In this document: positions 19,590-29,230 of the stretch, in pieces
How positions within the stretch are numbered: the first letter of the stretch is position 1
Layout: every line of letters starts with the position of its first letter
Source of the DNA: Chitinophaga silvisoli
Lineage (GTDB): Bacteria; Bacteroidota; Bacteroidia; Chitinophagales; Chitinophagaceae
Reading direction: 5' to 3'
NCBI RefSeq assembly: GCF_003412465.1
Contig: NZ_QTJV01000004.1
Location: 846,680 to 910,679, forward strand
Length of the DNA stretch: 64,000 nt
Position numbers and translations under genes: made by a program
The notes under the pieces: generated by a model
What the model saw: only the letters and a program-made list of their open reading frames with translations
The model's database searches: none
Told to the model about the DNA's origin: nothing

Positions 19590-20957
19590 ATGATCACTAT
19601 ACATAGAAAATATTATCTTTTCATGCTGCTTGCAATCCTTACAAGCTGCAAAAAATTCCTGGAAGTCGCTCCTCCCAATGACAAACTGGAAACCTCTTCC
19701 GTCTTCGCAGACAGCACAAGTGCAGCCCATGCAATCATTGCGATTTACAGTCAGCTGACCAGTGGTAACCTTGGCCTGCTTGGACAAAAATCAATTACCG
19801 CCGGCCTTGCAGCTGACGAACTATATTTTACAGGTAATAATGACTCTTATACAAATTTCCAGGACAACAACCTTCAGATTAACAATAGCCAACTGAATGA
19901 TATCTGGACAGACCTCTATGCACAAATATATAGGGCAAATGCTGCCTATGAAGGGGTAAATAGCTCCAGTGGTATTATCCCTTCTGCCAAAGCAAAATTA
20001 AAAGCGGAAGCTTTGTTCATAAGAGCCTTCTGCTACTTCTACCTGGTTAATTACTGGGGAGATGTTCCGCTTATTACAAGTACTGCCTATCAATCCAATG
20101 CAATCAAAGGCAGAAGCGCCGTCACTGAAGTCTATGCCCAAATCATTTCAGACCTGGTGACTGCCCAGGCAGACCTACCGGAAGACTACCCTACTGCTGA
20201 CAGGGGAAGACCTAATAAATGGGCCGCTGCAGCACTCCTTGCCCGTACCTATCTATATACCAAAGACTACACCAATGCAAGTATAATTGCCACCAACATT
20301 ATCAATCAATCTGGCATGTACAATCTTGCTGACCTAAACCTGGTATTTAAAAAGGAAAGTAGCGAAACCATCTGGCAAATCGTACCCGTGACGGGGTATA
20401 CAAATTCCTGGGATGCTACCATCTTTATTCCATACCCGGATCAGGTTCCCACCTTTGCACTAAGAGATTCTCTGGTTCATTCATTTGAATCAGCTGACAA
20501 AAGGAAATCTTCCTGGATCAATAGCACAACGGTTAATAATTCCACCTATAGCTATCCATACAAATACCAGGTACAGCAAGCAAGCGATATTACGGAATGT
20601 GACATCATATTCCGCCTGGGAGAAATCTACCTGATCAGGGCAGAAGCAAATATTGCTGCGGGTAAACTTGCAGATGGAGAGGCAGACATTAATACAATCC
20701 GTAGCAGAGCAGGATTGGCCGGTATAAATATCGGTTCCAAAGAGGATGGCTTACAGGCATTGGAAACAGAACGTATCCATGAATTATTTGCTGAATGGGG
20801 AAACAGGTGGCTGGACCTGAAAAGATGGAATACTGCAGACCAGGTTTTACCAGCAATCAAAGGGAATAACTGGCAATCTACCGATGTATTATGGCCCATT
20901 CCTGCCCAACAAATCCTGTTGAATAAAAGCCTTAGTCAAAATAATGGTTACTTCTAA
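19590..20957 (+). CDS. SusD/RagB-type surface nutrient-binding lipoprotein
   Basis: 455 residues. A lipoprotein signal with lipobox LTSC gives Cys20 as the lipidated residue. An alpha-helical TPR-like SusD core follows, with the typical segments ADELYF, IYRANAAYEGV, KAEALFIRAFCYFYLVNYWGDVPLI and the C-terminal YLIRAEA / ERIHELFAEWGNRWLDLKRW. It caps the SusC barrel and presents the ligand. It sits directly downstream of susC and 10 bases before a TlpA-type gene, so the three are probably one operon. Confidence 0.95.
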   Translation: MITIHRKYYLFMLLAILTSCKKFLEVAPPNDKLETSSVFADSTSAAHAIIAIYSQLTSGNLGLLGQKSITAGLAADELYFTGNNDSYTNFQDNNLQINNSQLNDIWTDLYAQIYRANAAYEGVNSSSGIIPSAKAKLKAEALFIRAFCYFYLVNYWGDVPLITSTAYQSNAIKGRSAVTEVYAQIISDLVTAQADLPEDYPTADRGRPNKWAAAALLARTYLYTKDYTNASIIATNIINQSGMYNLADLNLVFKKESSETIWQIVPVTGYTNSWDATIFIPYPDQVPTFALRDSLVHSFESADKRKSSWINSTTVNNSTYSYPYKYQVQQASDITECDIIFRLGEIYLIRAEANIAAGKLADGEADINTIRSRAGLAGINIGSKEDGLQALETERIHELFAEWGNRWLDLKRWNTADQVLPAIKGNNWQSTDVLWPIPAQQILLNKSLSQNNGYF

Positions 20958-20967
20958 ATCTACTTAT

Positions 20968-22296
20968 ATGCGTACAATTATTTTAGGAATGCTGTTAGTG
21001 TTTGTATTCAAAACAACTATCGCTGCTCCCCAACTCAAAGTAGGTGACAAAGTTCCTGATATATTATTTAACGACCTTATAAACTATAAATCCACTAAAG
21101 CTAAATTATCAGACTTTAATGGGAAATATATACTCATTGATTTCTGGGCAACATGGTGTGCTCCTTGTGTAGCCAGTTTCCCGAAACTGAATAAATTCCA
21201 AAAAGACAATAATGAAAAGCTTCAAATCATACTGGTTGCACAAGATGATAAACACCTAGTGACCGAGTTTTTCGACAGCCGGTCGGGATTGAATATTCCA
21301 AGTGAGGTTATTAGCCCAAATGACAAAAACAACACAATAACCAGGTTGTTTCCACATACATCTGTTCCTCATTATATATGGATAAACAAGGAAGGATACA
21401 TAATAGGTATTACTGGTGCTGAACAGGCAAGTGAAGAAAACCTGAAGAAATTTGTAGACGGTGATGAACTCAGCCTTGAAAATAAAAGAGAGCAATTTGT
21501 GACACCCCCAAACTATAATGGTTTAGTGATTGACAGTGTTGAAAAAATATATGGGGAAAACAGGGTATCGTTCAATCCATTAGTGCAGTTCCAATCAGTT
21601 ATTACCAAATATGATGAAAGGGTTTCACCTGGTGTATCCAGGAATGTAATTCCGGGACAGCCAAAAATGATTGATATCAGGCGCTTTCCAATTCCATCAT
21701 TATATAGCATTGCTTACCTTGGACTGGAAAACTATCCCTCCTTTACTAAAATATATGAATTTCATGATTCTACCATATTGGAACCAGTAGGTGTATCCAT
21801 GAACAAAAGGAATGACTGGGAAAAATCCAATACTTATTCCTACAGGTTAATCATGGCACCCGATACTGACAGTGCGCAATTTATGGCGACCATGCAGCGG
21901 GACATAAGCAATCATTTTAATTATACCGCTGCCATTGAAAAACGGAAAATTAAATGCTATGTTGTAAGATCAAATGGAGACACATCAATTCTTAAATCAA
22001 AGGGAGGGGAGACCTCTTATAATGCTTCTGTATATTTTATACACTTGAGTAATTCAAGCATGAGTGACTTCATATTTGCATTGAGCAAGTACAGCAATCT
22101 TACCAAATCGGGCAATTGGCATATGCCCAATATTCCAATAATTGACGAAACAGGTTATAAAGGAAAGATAGACATTATATTCAATGCTAATTTAAAGGAT
22201 CCTGAAGAAATCAGGAATGAACTTAAAAAACATCATCTGCAGTTGGAACTACAATACCGGGAAATAAACTGCCTGGTTATCAAAGATAAATTATAA
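20968..22296 (+). CDS. exported TlpA-type thioredoxin fused to a DUF3738-like domain
   Basis: 442 residues from the ATG at 20968 (an upstream ATG at 20944 overlaps susD by 14 bases). A signal peptide (1-20) is followed by an AhpC/TSA-TlpA thioredoxin domain (about 22-160) with the redox motif W63-C-A-P-C67. A C-terminal region (about 185-442) ends in a segment of the type PIIDETGYKG...LKKHHLQLELQ...LVI, which matches the DUF3738 pattern as I know it. It likely acts in the periplasm as a disulfide reductase. Placement after SusC/SusD is common in Chitinophagaceae, perhaps because cysteine-containing ligands are handled. A bidirectional terminator follows. Confidence 0.85.
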   Translation: MRTIILGMLLVFVFKTTIAAPQLKVGDKVPDILFNDLINYKSTKAKLSDFNGKYILIDFWATWCAPCVASFPKLNKFQKDNNEKLQIILVAQDDKHLVTEFFDSRSGLNIPSEVISPNDKNNTITRLFPHTSVPHYIWINKEGYIIGITGAEQASEENLKKFVDGDELSLENKREQFVTPPNYNGLVIDSVEKIYGENRVSFNPLVQFQSVITKYDERVSPGVSRNVIPGQPKMIDIRRFPIPSLYSIAYLGLENYPSFTKIYEFHDSTILEPVGVSMNKRNDWEKSNTYSYRLIMAPDTDSAQFMATMQRDISNHFNYTAAIEKRKIKCYVVRSNGDTSILKSKGGETSYNASVYFIHLSNSSMSDFIFALSKYSNLTKSGNWHMPNIPIIDETGYKGKIDIIFNANLKDPEEIRNELKKHHLQLELQYREINCLVIKDKL

Positions 22297-22299
22297 TAA

Positions 22300-22325
22300 A
22301 AAAGCGCCGGTAATCCGGCGCTTTT
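22300..22325. terminator. bidirectional terminator
   Basis: AAAAGCGCCGG and CCGGCGCTTTT form a perfect 11-bp stem around TAAT. The A and T ends make it functional in both directions. It lies between the TlpA-type gene and the convergent small peptide gene. Confidence 0.92.
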
Positions 22326-22331
22326 CATTAC

Positions 22332-22559
22332 TTATAATGCATAATATTTAACCTGATCATAAGTGCTTGCACCTTGAGTGAAATGGTAAGCACAAGGATT
22401 GGCAGAACCATTAGGGCACATTGCAGTAGCCTGAGCTTCAGTAATTGGAGTACCAGTACCAGTAGGATTCAGATACCAACCAGTTGCTACTCTAGAACCA
22501 GCAAATGCAGAACCAATAGCGAATACTACAGCGATAGCTGTCATCATATGTTTTTTCAT
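22332..22559 (-). CDS. small exported peptide, DUF6520-like
   Basis: 75 residues from the ATG at 22559. A signal peptide of about 20 residues (MKKHMM..., cleaved near AFA-G) leaves a mature peptide of about 55 residues rich in G, T, Y and A with exactly two cysteines (in MCPNGSANPC), probably a disulfide loop. This architecture matches the DUF6520 type of small Bacteroidota exported proteins, whose function is not known. It shares orientation with a propeller-like protein and a MauE/DoxX-like membrane protein (22663-24145), 100 bases away. That would fit disulfide handling of the peptide. Confidence 0.75.
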   Translation of the reverse strand: MKKHMMTAIAVVFAIGSAFAGSRVATGWYLNPTGTGTPITEAQATAMCPNGSANPCAYHFTQGASTYDQVKYYAL

Positions 22560-22662
22560 GGCTTTAATACCTTTTAGAATCAAAAGGCAAAAACTTTAAA
22601 TGGTTAACTAATTCCTACTCTTTTATACAGGTTTTCGGATTCCCCTTTTATGCGCATATCTT

Positions 22663-23736
22663 TTAGAGACTGTATATGGAAAGTCTGCTATTACTCAATA
22701 AGTATAATTTCTGATCACGTACTACCCAGTTTCGGATACCATCCTTCACACCTTTCAATTGAAAACTGCCTATATATGTTCCGTCTTTGCCATCATAACG
22801 GTCTATTACTACGGCTTCATTAAAATCAATCAAATTCTGATTATCTGATCTCACACCGGATTGTACATACAAAATTCCATTTTCAAAAGAAGCACTTTGA
22901 TTTACAAATTGTACAGGTGCGTTATTCGTAATTATTCCATCCGTTTGATATCCAAACTTGTTTGTTTGAAACAGGTTGGTCGCGAAAGTATCTATACTGT
23001 GAGACACCTTTAAAACCTGCCCGCTTGTATCAAATAATGTGATCCTGTTACTGTTATGTTCAACATATGCCAGCGTTCCGTTTACATGATCAAAAACCAG
23101 TTCTCCATCGGTAGAAAGCCCACCATCTGTCTTATTATCAGTGATCTTCATTTTTCCGTAAAATTGCTCTGTTTGAAGATCATACTTATAAAATGACTGA
23201 TCTTTTTCTCCATTGACAAACTTCCTCAAAAAAACCTTTTCCGGTGAAATTGAAACAAATCTGGTAAAGAGTTCTGGCGATTGATGCACCTCCATTTTAT
23301 GTGTAAGCCGATTTCCCGTAATCATTAAACCAGAAGGAGAATCAAACAATCTCACATAAGGGCCATTTATTTCAGCCTGGCAGGATGCAGATAAACGTTT
23401 CTGTAAAACTGGATTTGTCACCACCATAATACTGGAGTAATTTCCAGTATTAAGTTCCAGTCGCTCTATCTGTCCAGGCTTCATACTTGAAAAATAAACA
23501 TCCGTTGGAGTTACTCCAGCAATATACTTACTCAGTTTCCCCACCGGTATTTTTTTCAACAGCGTTGGTTCCTGGGTAATGAAATTCCTGTTAAACCCAT
23601 GGCTTTGCTTATTAATATCAGGCGATATCTTTACCAGCATTGCCATAATTCCCAGGGGAATTATCATCATTAGTATGGTAGGTAACCATTTCAGGAACCC
23701 ATTTTCAGGCCACGTGGAAAACTTTTGTGTCTGCAT
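22663..23736 (-). CDS. membrane-anchored protein, probably a beta-propeller
   Basis: 357 residues. One N-terminal membrane segment (about 14-36) is followed by a periplasmic region made of repeating short beta-strand blocks (for example FSSMKPGQIERLELNTG, KDGTYIGSFQLKG, LYLLSNSRLSIYSL), as in YncE-like or NHL-like propellers. No enzyme motif is visible. It overlaps the upstream MauE-like gene by 32 bases, so the two are tightly coupled. The function is unknown; a scaffold or sensor with the MauE-like protein is an inference. Confidence 0.7.
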   Translation of the reverse strand: MQTQKFSTWPENGFLKWLPTILMMIIPLGIMAMLVKISPDINKQSHGFNRNFITQEPTLLKKIPVGKLSKYIAGVTPTDVYFSSMKPGQIERLELNTGNYSSIMVVTNPVLQKRLSASCQAEINGPYVRLFDSPSGLMITGNRLTHKMEVHQSPELFTRFVSISPEKVFLRKFVNGEKDQSFYKYDLQTEQFYGKMKITDNKTDGGLSTDGELVFDHVNGTLAYVEHNSNRITLFDTSGQVLKVSHSIDTFATNLFQTNKFGYQTDGIITNNAPVQFVNQSASFENGILYVQSGVRSDNQNLIDFNEAVVIDRYDGKDGTYIGSFQLKGVKDGIRNWVVRDQKLYLLSNSRLSIYSL

Positions 23737-24145
23737 GATTCATCTTTTCAAATATAGTCCCGGTAAGGGCTACAAATATGAAAAATACGTTTACCCATAA
23801 ATGTTGTGTCCATGTAAGCAATGAGAGTATGCCTCCACAGCTGCAAGGCAAATAATAACTATAATGCATCATTGCAAAAACATATGCAGTAAATAAAACC
23901 ATCAAAAATAAGGACGCATAAAATCCGTACAACCTTGTTTTATCTACTATTAATAATATAGCTATTATTATTTCCAGCACAGGCATGCCCCACGAAAGCA
24001 GGTAAGCATACTGTGTAATAAAAGGCGATTTTTCCATCTGCAATACTGTTTCTGAATAATTTAACAGCTTGCTAATGGCAGTATACAAAAACAACATTAC
24101 AAGCAGGTTCTTGCAAGTAGAGATTGCAGTTTTTTGAATAGACAT
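23705..24145 (-). CDS. MauE/DoxX-like redox membrane protein
   Basis: 146 residues with four membrane segments (about 10-28, 50-67, 75-95 and 115-133). A C-S-C-G-G motif (101-105) sits at a loop end, as in MauE/DoxX-type proteins that pass reducing equivalents across the membrane. I start at the ATG at 24145; another in-frame ATG at 24163 adds six residues. It heads a minus-strand unit with the propeller-like protein and probably the two-cysteine exported peptide. The plausible role is disulfide formation or reduction in the periplasm for that peptide. Confidence 0.78.
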   Translation of the reverse strand: MSIQKTAISTCKNLLVMLFLYTAISKLLNYSETVLQMEKSPFITQYAYLLSWGMPVLEIIIAILLIVDKTRLYGFYASLFLMVLFTAYVFAMMHYSYYLPCSCGGILSLLTWTQHLWVNVFFIFVALTGTIFEKMNHADTKVFHVA

Positions 24146-24285
24146 AACTGTAAAGGTTAACATTAAGGTGCATACCCTATTTTCCTAACAAATTAATTAA
24201 TAAAACAAATTCGTGGAAAATTACATTTCACCACTATATTAAGCAGTAATAAATTTTTCAATCAGGATAGTAAATTACTAGCAAC

Positions 24286-24313
24286 GTGAATACTTGTTTG
24301 TGAATACTTGTTT
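24286..24313. repeat. tandem 14-bp direct repeat in a divergent promoter region
   Basis: GTGAATACTTGTTT occurs twice without a gap (24286-24299, 24300-24313), between the MauE-like gene and the divergent AraC gene. Tandem half-sites of this length are typical of AraC-family binding, so it may be the regulator's own operator. The rest of 24146-24460 is AT-rich and empty. Confidence 0.55.
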
Positions 24314-24460
24314 TGATTTCATATCGCTAAGTTAGTAGACCTACCAAAGAAAATATTTAGGACATCGGGAATTTCAAGTATCAGGGTTATTATTTAACTG
24401 CAATACACAAGCAATGGGAATCCTTAATTTAGAAACCTTAGTTGCTAAATTATAGTACGA

Positions 24461-25369
24461 ATGACATCACTTAATATTACCAATATTGAGAAACAAACCA
24501 ATTTAACCAAATTACCCAATGACCTCAGTCCTTTTCTTTTGAATTGGGCGGTTAAGGATCTATATTGTGACAGTTCAAAGTTAATCCTGGTCCAATATTT
24601 TGGCACTACTCCTATTTATTACAACAACATCGTATCACAAACTAAACTGAATGATCCACAAACCATCCAATTTAAAAACCCCTCCCAGGATCTCGTTATA
24701 CAGATCTTCACCGAATACGACTACCGTCAATGTCAGTACAACAATACCAGGACTCAAAAAGTCCTTTTTAGCTCGTCAAGTCTGTTCAACATCTCACTAT
24801 GTCCTGGAAACGTTATCCACTTATTTACAATCGAAAAAAATTTCCTGGAACAATTAATAGGATATAATTGCTGCATTGAAGTACCAGAACTGCTGGAACA
24901 GCATAATTTAATTAGCTCTAAATTAAAAACGGTATTGCTTCCATATTTAAATCCTACCTTAATTAGGTTAAAAATGTTGGACCTGATCATTGATCTTCTA
25001 TCTCTATATTCAAAATCAGGTAGTTCTTATACAATCTCCAAAAATCAAAGCTCAGATCATAATATAATCGAGGAAATAAAAGAGCGGATTATTCAAAAAC
25101 CCAATATTAAAGATTTTCACTACTCACGTTTAGCCAAGGAATACCTAAGTAACAGGTCTACCTTGTCAAGAAATTTCAAAACAACCTATGGCACTACGCT
25201 CACTCAATTTTTGCATACACAAATAATGATCAATGCAAAACAGCTCCTTTTGGAGACAACAATGTCTATCACTGAAATATCTGAATACTTTGGCTACAAT
25301 CAGGCGACAAATTTTTCGCGTCATTTTTACAAACAATTCCGGCAGCAGCCACATGAATTAAGAAAATAA
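24461..25369 (+). CDS. AraC-family transcriptional regulator
   Basis: 302 residues. The C-terminal 100 residues form the double helix-turn-helix DNA-binding domain, with HYSRLAKEYLSNRSTLSRNFK as the first and ITEISEYFGYNQATNFSRHFYKQF as the second motif, ending HELRK. The N-terminal 200 residues are a ligand or partner domain without clear similarity. It diverges from the MauE/propeller/peptide unit and may control it through the tandem repeats at 24286. Its stop lies 6 bases from the convergent flavoprotein gene. Confidence 0.88.
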   Translation: MTSLNITNIEKQTNLTKLPNDLSPFLLNWAVKDLYCDSSKLILVQYFGTTPIYYNNIVSQTKLNDPQTIQFKNPSQDLVIQIFTEYDYRQCQYNNTRTQKVLFSSSSLFNISLCPGNVIHLFTIEKNFLEQLIGYNCCIEVPELLEQHNLISSKLKTVLLPYLNPTLIRLKMLDLIIDLLSLYSKSGSSYTISKNQSSDHNIIEEIKERIIQKPNIKDFHYSRLAKEYLSNRSTLSRNFKTTYGTTLTQFLHTQIMINAKQLLLETTMSITEISEYFGYNQATNFSRHFYKQFRQQPHELRK

Positions 25370-25375
25370 CAGGTA

Positions 25376-27028
25376 TTACACTTTCTCACTTACCGGGTTC
25401 CCGGGAGGAACAGCAAACTTTTTTTTTCCTTCATCTTCCCCATGATCATTCTTCTCTTCGTGGTAATCTTGTTCTGTATTAATCGCCCAGATATTCTCCT
25501 TTTCTTCTACTCCGTTCAGTATGTTATCCACGGCCGTCATGGCTGTAAGCATAGAGTGGTCAGCATTGTTGTATTTATGCATGCCATTACGGCCTACTAA
25601 ATATAAATTCTGAATGTTATCTACATAAGTGCGGATTTCACCAAAGTGCTCATAAGTGCCAAAATAGGCAGGATAGGTTTTCTCTACCCGCAGCACAGTC
25701 CCATCGATCACATTAGCGGCAGTTGCCAACCCGATCTTCTCCAATTCCGTGATGGCAATTTCTTTTATATCCTCATCAGACAGTTTCCAGAAATCATCTG
25801 TTTCATTGCAAAAGAATTCCATTCCTACCCAGGTGGTATGCGGATCCGCTACCAGATAAGGGCTCCAGTTATTAAAGATCTGTAATCTACCTACTTTCAC
25901 GTCACGTTCCTGGATGTAAATCCAGGTATCTTTTAGCTCAAGGCGCTTGATCTCCCCTGTATGTTTATCAGGAGACGACATATTATTCAATAATAGTCCT
26001 ACAGTGATAAAGTCTCTATACTGTAAGTTCCTGGCTATATATTGTACGTTTTCCGGCACCTGCTCTCCTATTGCAGCTACTAGTTCTTTCACCGGCATAG
26101 AGCTAAAGAAGTAGTCTCCTTCTATCACCTGGGTTTCGCCTGTTTTTGAGTTCCTGGTAGTAATGGCCTTAACCAGGTCACCCTCTACCTCTACTTTTAT
26201 CACTTCCTGGTGCATCAGGATCTCACCGCCCATTGCCTGCACCCTGTTGGCAACCTCCTCCCACAATTGCCCTGGACCTAGCTTAGGATAAAAGAACTGC
26301 TCGATCAGACTGGTTTCTGTGTCCTTTTGCGCTACATCACCAGTTGCTTTCTTTGGTTTTAGGGACTTTATCGCATGTTCAATGGCCTTGGTAATACTAA
26401 CACCTTTAATCCTTTGTGCGCCCCATTCTGCCGGGATCTCGTTACAAGGCACTCCCCACACCTTTTCAGTATAGTCTTTAAAAAACAACCCATATAAAAC
26501 CTTCCCAAATCTATTGATCATGAAATCCTCCAGTGTCAGCTCAGGTTTATTAGGCCAGATCTGCGCTTTCAGGTAAGAAAACAAGATAGCGGTTGTGCGA
26601 AATACGCCGAGTTTCATCAAAGTATCAATAGATAATTGTACAGGGTAGGAAAAAAACTTTCTGAGAAAGTATATTCTTGATAGCCTGGGTCTTACTAACA
26701 TCACCTTATCAGGGTCATTCCCGATACCTGCATCGTCATGATATACTACCCGGCTTTTATTTTGATAGGTGATTGTATGTGCGCTTTCTCCGCTTGTTTC
26801 CACAGGCAAAATATTCAGCCACCATTTCATCACACGATCAGATTTAGAGAAAAAGCGATGCCCGCCAATATCCATCCTATTCCCTTTGTAATTAATCGTC
26901 TTTGAAATCCCGCCTATATCGCCGGATTTCTCAAGTACAACAGGAACAATATCACTTCTGGTCAGAAATTCATAGGCTGCGGTCAGACCGGCTGGGCCTG
27001 CACCGATTATAATGGCCTTTTTTGTCAT
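25376..27028 (-). CDS. NAD(P)/FAD-dependent oxidoreductase, UDP-galactopyranose mutase/protoporphyrinogen-oxidase-like
   Basis: 550 residues. An N-terminal dinucleotide-binding fold is shown by GAGPAGLTAAYEF (9-21) and an acidic residue after the second strand. The RMDIGGHRFF segment near 55-65 and the C-terminal GRNGMHKYNNADHSM region are typical of the UDP-galactopyranose-mutase-like group in polysaccharide loci. The C-terminus has an acidic/lysine extension of about 30 residues. It opens the glycan region, so sugar-nucleotide isomerisation or sugar oxidation is likely. The exact substrate is unclear. Confidence 0.85.
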   Translation of the reverse strand: MTKKAIIIGAGPAGLTAAYEFLTRSDIVPVVLEKSGDIGGISKTINYKGNRMDIGGHRFFSKSDRVMKWWLNILPVETSGESAHTITYQNKSRVVYHDDAGIGNDPDKVMLVRPRLSRIYFLRKFFSYPVQLSIDTLMKLGVFRTTAILFSYLKAQIWPNKPELTLEDFMINRFGKVLYGLFFKDYTEKVWGVPCNEIPAEWGAQRIKGVSITKAIEHAIKSLKPKKATGDVAQKDTETSLIEQFFYPKLGPGQLWEEVANRVQAMGGEILMHQEVIKVEVEGDLVKAITTRNSKTGETQVIEGDYFFSSMPVKELVAAIGEQVPENVQYIARNLQYRDFITVGLLLNNMSSPDKHTGEIKRLELKDTWIYIQERDVKVGRLQIFNNWSPYLVADPHTTWVGMEFFCNETDDFWKLSDEDIKEIAITELEKIGLATAANVIDGTVLRVEKTYPAYFGTYEHFGEIRTYVDNIQNLYLVGRNGMHKYNNADHSMLTAMTAVDNILNGVEEKENIWAINTEQDYHEEKNDHGEDEGKKKFAVPPGNPVSEKV

Positions 27029-27178
27029 GTAGTGTGGATTAGGGGTATAACAAATATATCATCGAAGTAAGTTAGCAAATATACTAGTCTACTTTCCATC
27101 AGCGTTTGGATTCCGAGATAGGCCGGTAATAATCATAGTGCCTTTGTAACAATTTACTTCTCAGATAAAGTTCCATTT

Positions 27179-27307
27179 TATTCATGAATACACACGCATC
27201 ATAAACAGGCTAACAATGCATCATTTTTGAGCATTTTATTCTGTTGGATAAGCATCTCAAAAAAATAAAGTATAATTAAGATAAGCCGCAATTTCTATTC
27301 ATGAATA
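27179..27307. repeat. two copies of a 12-bp palindrome upstream of the flavoprotein gene
   Basis: TATTCATGAATA, a perfect palindrome, occurs at 27179-27190 and again at 27296-27307, 117 bases apart, in the gap 27029-27339. The positions are 151 and 268 bases upstream of the flavoprotein start. A paired operator is possible. The remainder of the gap is empty. Confidence 0.45.
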
Positions 27308-27339
27308 AATACCTAAATATAAATTTAGTTGCGAATAAG

Positions 27340-28860
27340 TCAAGGATTAGATTTTCTATAATTATTTTGGTTTATAATTAGATCAATCATTATGATAGTA
27401 AATAATATAGTAATTTGGATTGGAAACATTTGATGTCTTAATGCAATAGGAGATGCAAAAACACTAAAAACATAATTTGTTATCCATAAGATAAATACAA
27501 GCAGTAAAATTTTTGTAATCAAGGCATTAGATTTATATACATTTAAGTAGAAATACAGAATAAAGACAGGTAAGAATAATAAGTTCATAATAGCGGCGAA
27601 CAATGGGTATAATCCGTTTATAAATTCTATTATTTGAGTGTTTCTAATGTTTGTTCTTAGAATATTAGTATCATAATGGAACCATTGTTGGACATAATCG
27701 GGGACATCTGAAAAACCCGAGTTATAATGTTCCAGAAACTCAATTGGTGGCATAAGCCATCTTTTTGAATTTGGGAATATTACATGCTGGATAAATGGCA
27801 TGGGATAATGTACAATTAACCATTTGCCGTAATCGCTAAATAAGGCCCCTGCCAATGCCCAACTTTTTTGTGCATGAAGGCTATCTTTATTGAGATATTC
27901 ATTTCTCCAATAAACCGATAATGGACTGGAATCTTTCCACATATAGTCATAATAGGCTTCTACTTTTTCTTCAGAATGTCTCGGGTTGTTTCTAGTAGTA
28001 TCAAAGTATTTTCTAACAGCGTTATCTAAATTTTCGAACCTTTGAGGAACCATTTTATGAGCAGAATCAGGAACATATCTATAGGCATACAATGCATTAT
28101 TAGCCATTAACCAGCCTGCAAATGGTGTAAACTGTCGGATATGACATAATTCATAATATTTATATCTGTTATATTCAATAAATGCACCGACAAATGCTAA
28201 ACTTAATAGCAAAGTCAGAACTTTTAGTTTTATTTTTTCCTTGATGAAAAATATACCTATAAAGGATATAAAAGGATAGTAAAGTGCATTATATCGGACT
28301 GTAAATACTATGAAAAGTGCGATACTATGATATATCCCCACTTTCAATGTTGGCTTAAAAATTAACCATATCAGTAAAGTAAACCAAATTATGCTCAGGG
28401 AGAAGAAGTAGTTATCACTTGAAACAGTATTAGCTAAATGTAGAAATATTGGATTCAGTACTGTAATTAATACTAAGGTATATTTAACCCAGTTTTGTGG
28501 ACTATGAAAATAGAATATGGTAAAGATCAAGGATAATATACTAACTTGTAATAATAAATATTGAAATATAAATAGTGCAGTGTCTGAAACTGTAATGGCG
28601 CTAAATGCTCTTAAAAACATAGGGTAACCTATTGGATAGGTATCAATTTGAACATTTCTGGATGCTTCATCAATATAGCAATATGAGTCTCCATAAATAA
28701 AGCTTGCATAAGGATATAATAATTTATATGTAATAATTTGAATAATTAACACCACAATTGAAAAAATAACCAGTGGTTTGTTATGGTTGCATTTGAAAAC
28801 GTATTCAATAAGGGATTTTTCTTTAGATGAATTAAATACTAAATCGTTAGATAGTGTCAT
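27340..28860 (-). CDS. polytopic GT-C-like membrane protein, paralog 1 of 6
   Basis: 506 residues with about ten hydrophobic segments. After the first segment comes a periplasmic loop with D58-S-Y, then a Y-P-I-G-Y-P-M-F-L-R block. The position of the aspartate fits the catalytic base of GT-C glycosyltransferases (PMT/ArnT type), which use polyprenyl-phosphate sugars. Other conserved blocks are V-R-Y-N-A-L-Y-Y-P in a mid segment and F-T-P-F-A-G-W-L-M-A-N-N-A-L-Y-A-Y in the large soluble loop, plus a C-terminal segment with F-S-V-F-A-S-P-I-A-L-R. Five similar proteins follow between 36 and 45 kb. Glycosyltransferase activity is an inference from topology and the D-S-Y motif. Confidence 0.72.
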   Translation of the reverse strand: MTLSNDLVFNSSKEKSLIEYVFKCNHNKPLVIFSIVVLIIQIITYKLLYPYASFIYGDSYCYIDEASRNVQIDTYPIGYPMFLRAFSAITVSDTALFIFQYLLLQVSILSLIFTIFYFHSPQNWVKYTLVLITVLNPIFLHLANTVSSDNYFFSLSIIWFTLLIWLIFKPTLKVGIYHSIALFIVFTVRYNALYYPFISFIGIFFIKEKIKLKVLTLLLSLAFVGAFIEYNRYKYYELCHIRQFTPFAGWLMANNALYAYRYVPDSAHKMVPQRFENLDNAVRKYFDTTRNNPRHSEEKVEAYYDYMWKDSSPLSVYWRNEYLNKDSLHAQKSWALAGALFSDYGKWLIVHYPMPFIQHVIFPNSKRWLMPPIEFLEHYNSGFSDVPDYVQQWFHYDTNILRTNIRNTQIIEFINGLYPLFAAIMNLLFLPVFILYFYLNVYKSNALITKILLLVFILWITNYVFSVFASPIALRHQMFPIQITILFTIIMIDLIINQNNYRKSNP

Positions 28861-29230
28861 ATTAAATACGGTTGAATTATGAAAATATAAATCTGCAATT
28901 TTGCTTTGTACTTAGGAAATGAAGAAAAGTTATAAATATTCTAAAAATTATGAGGGTTTTTGAAGTTATTTACAGTACTAGCTAAATACCGGTCGAGAAT
29001 CCTTAATCCTGTCGCATGTCTCATCACCAATAAATTCAATAGCAAACGATTTACCAATTTGATGTAGATAATCTAGTACTATCCGGTGGCATTATCGATA
29101 TACTAACACCGTTTTAAAAGTTTACAGTTATCAATATCAAAAAACGTAAGAAATAAATGCAATGAGAAGGGGTCGCAGCATCTTAAATTAAATTGACACT
29201 TAATGCACTAAGCAAAAAATTATATCTATC
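28861..29230. other. divergent gap without genes
   Basis: 370 AT-rich bases between paralog 1 (minus strand) and the acyltransferase (plus strand). It must contain both promoters. No hairpin, repeat or open frame of note was seen. Confidence 0.5.
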
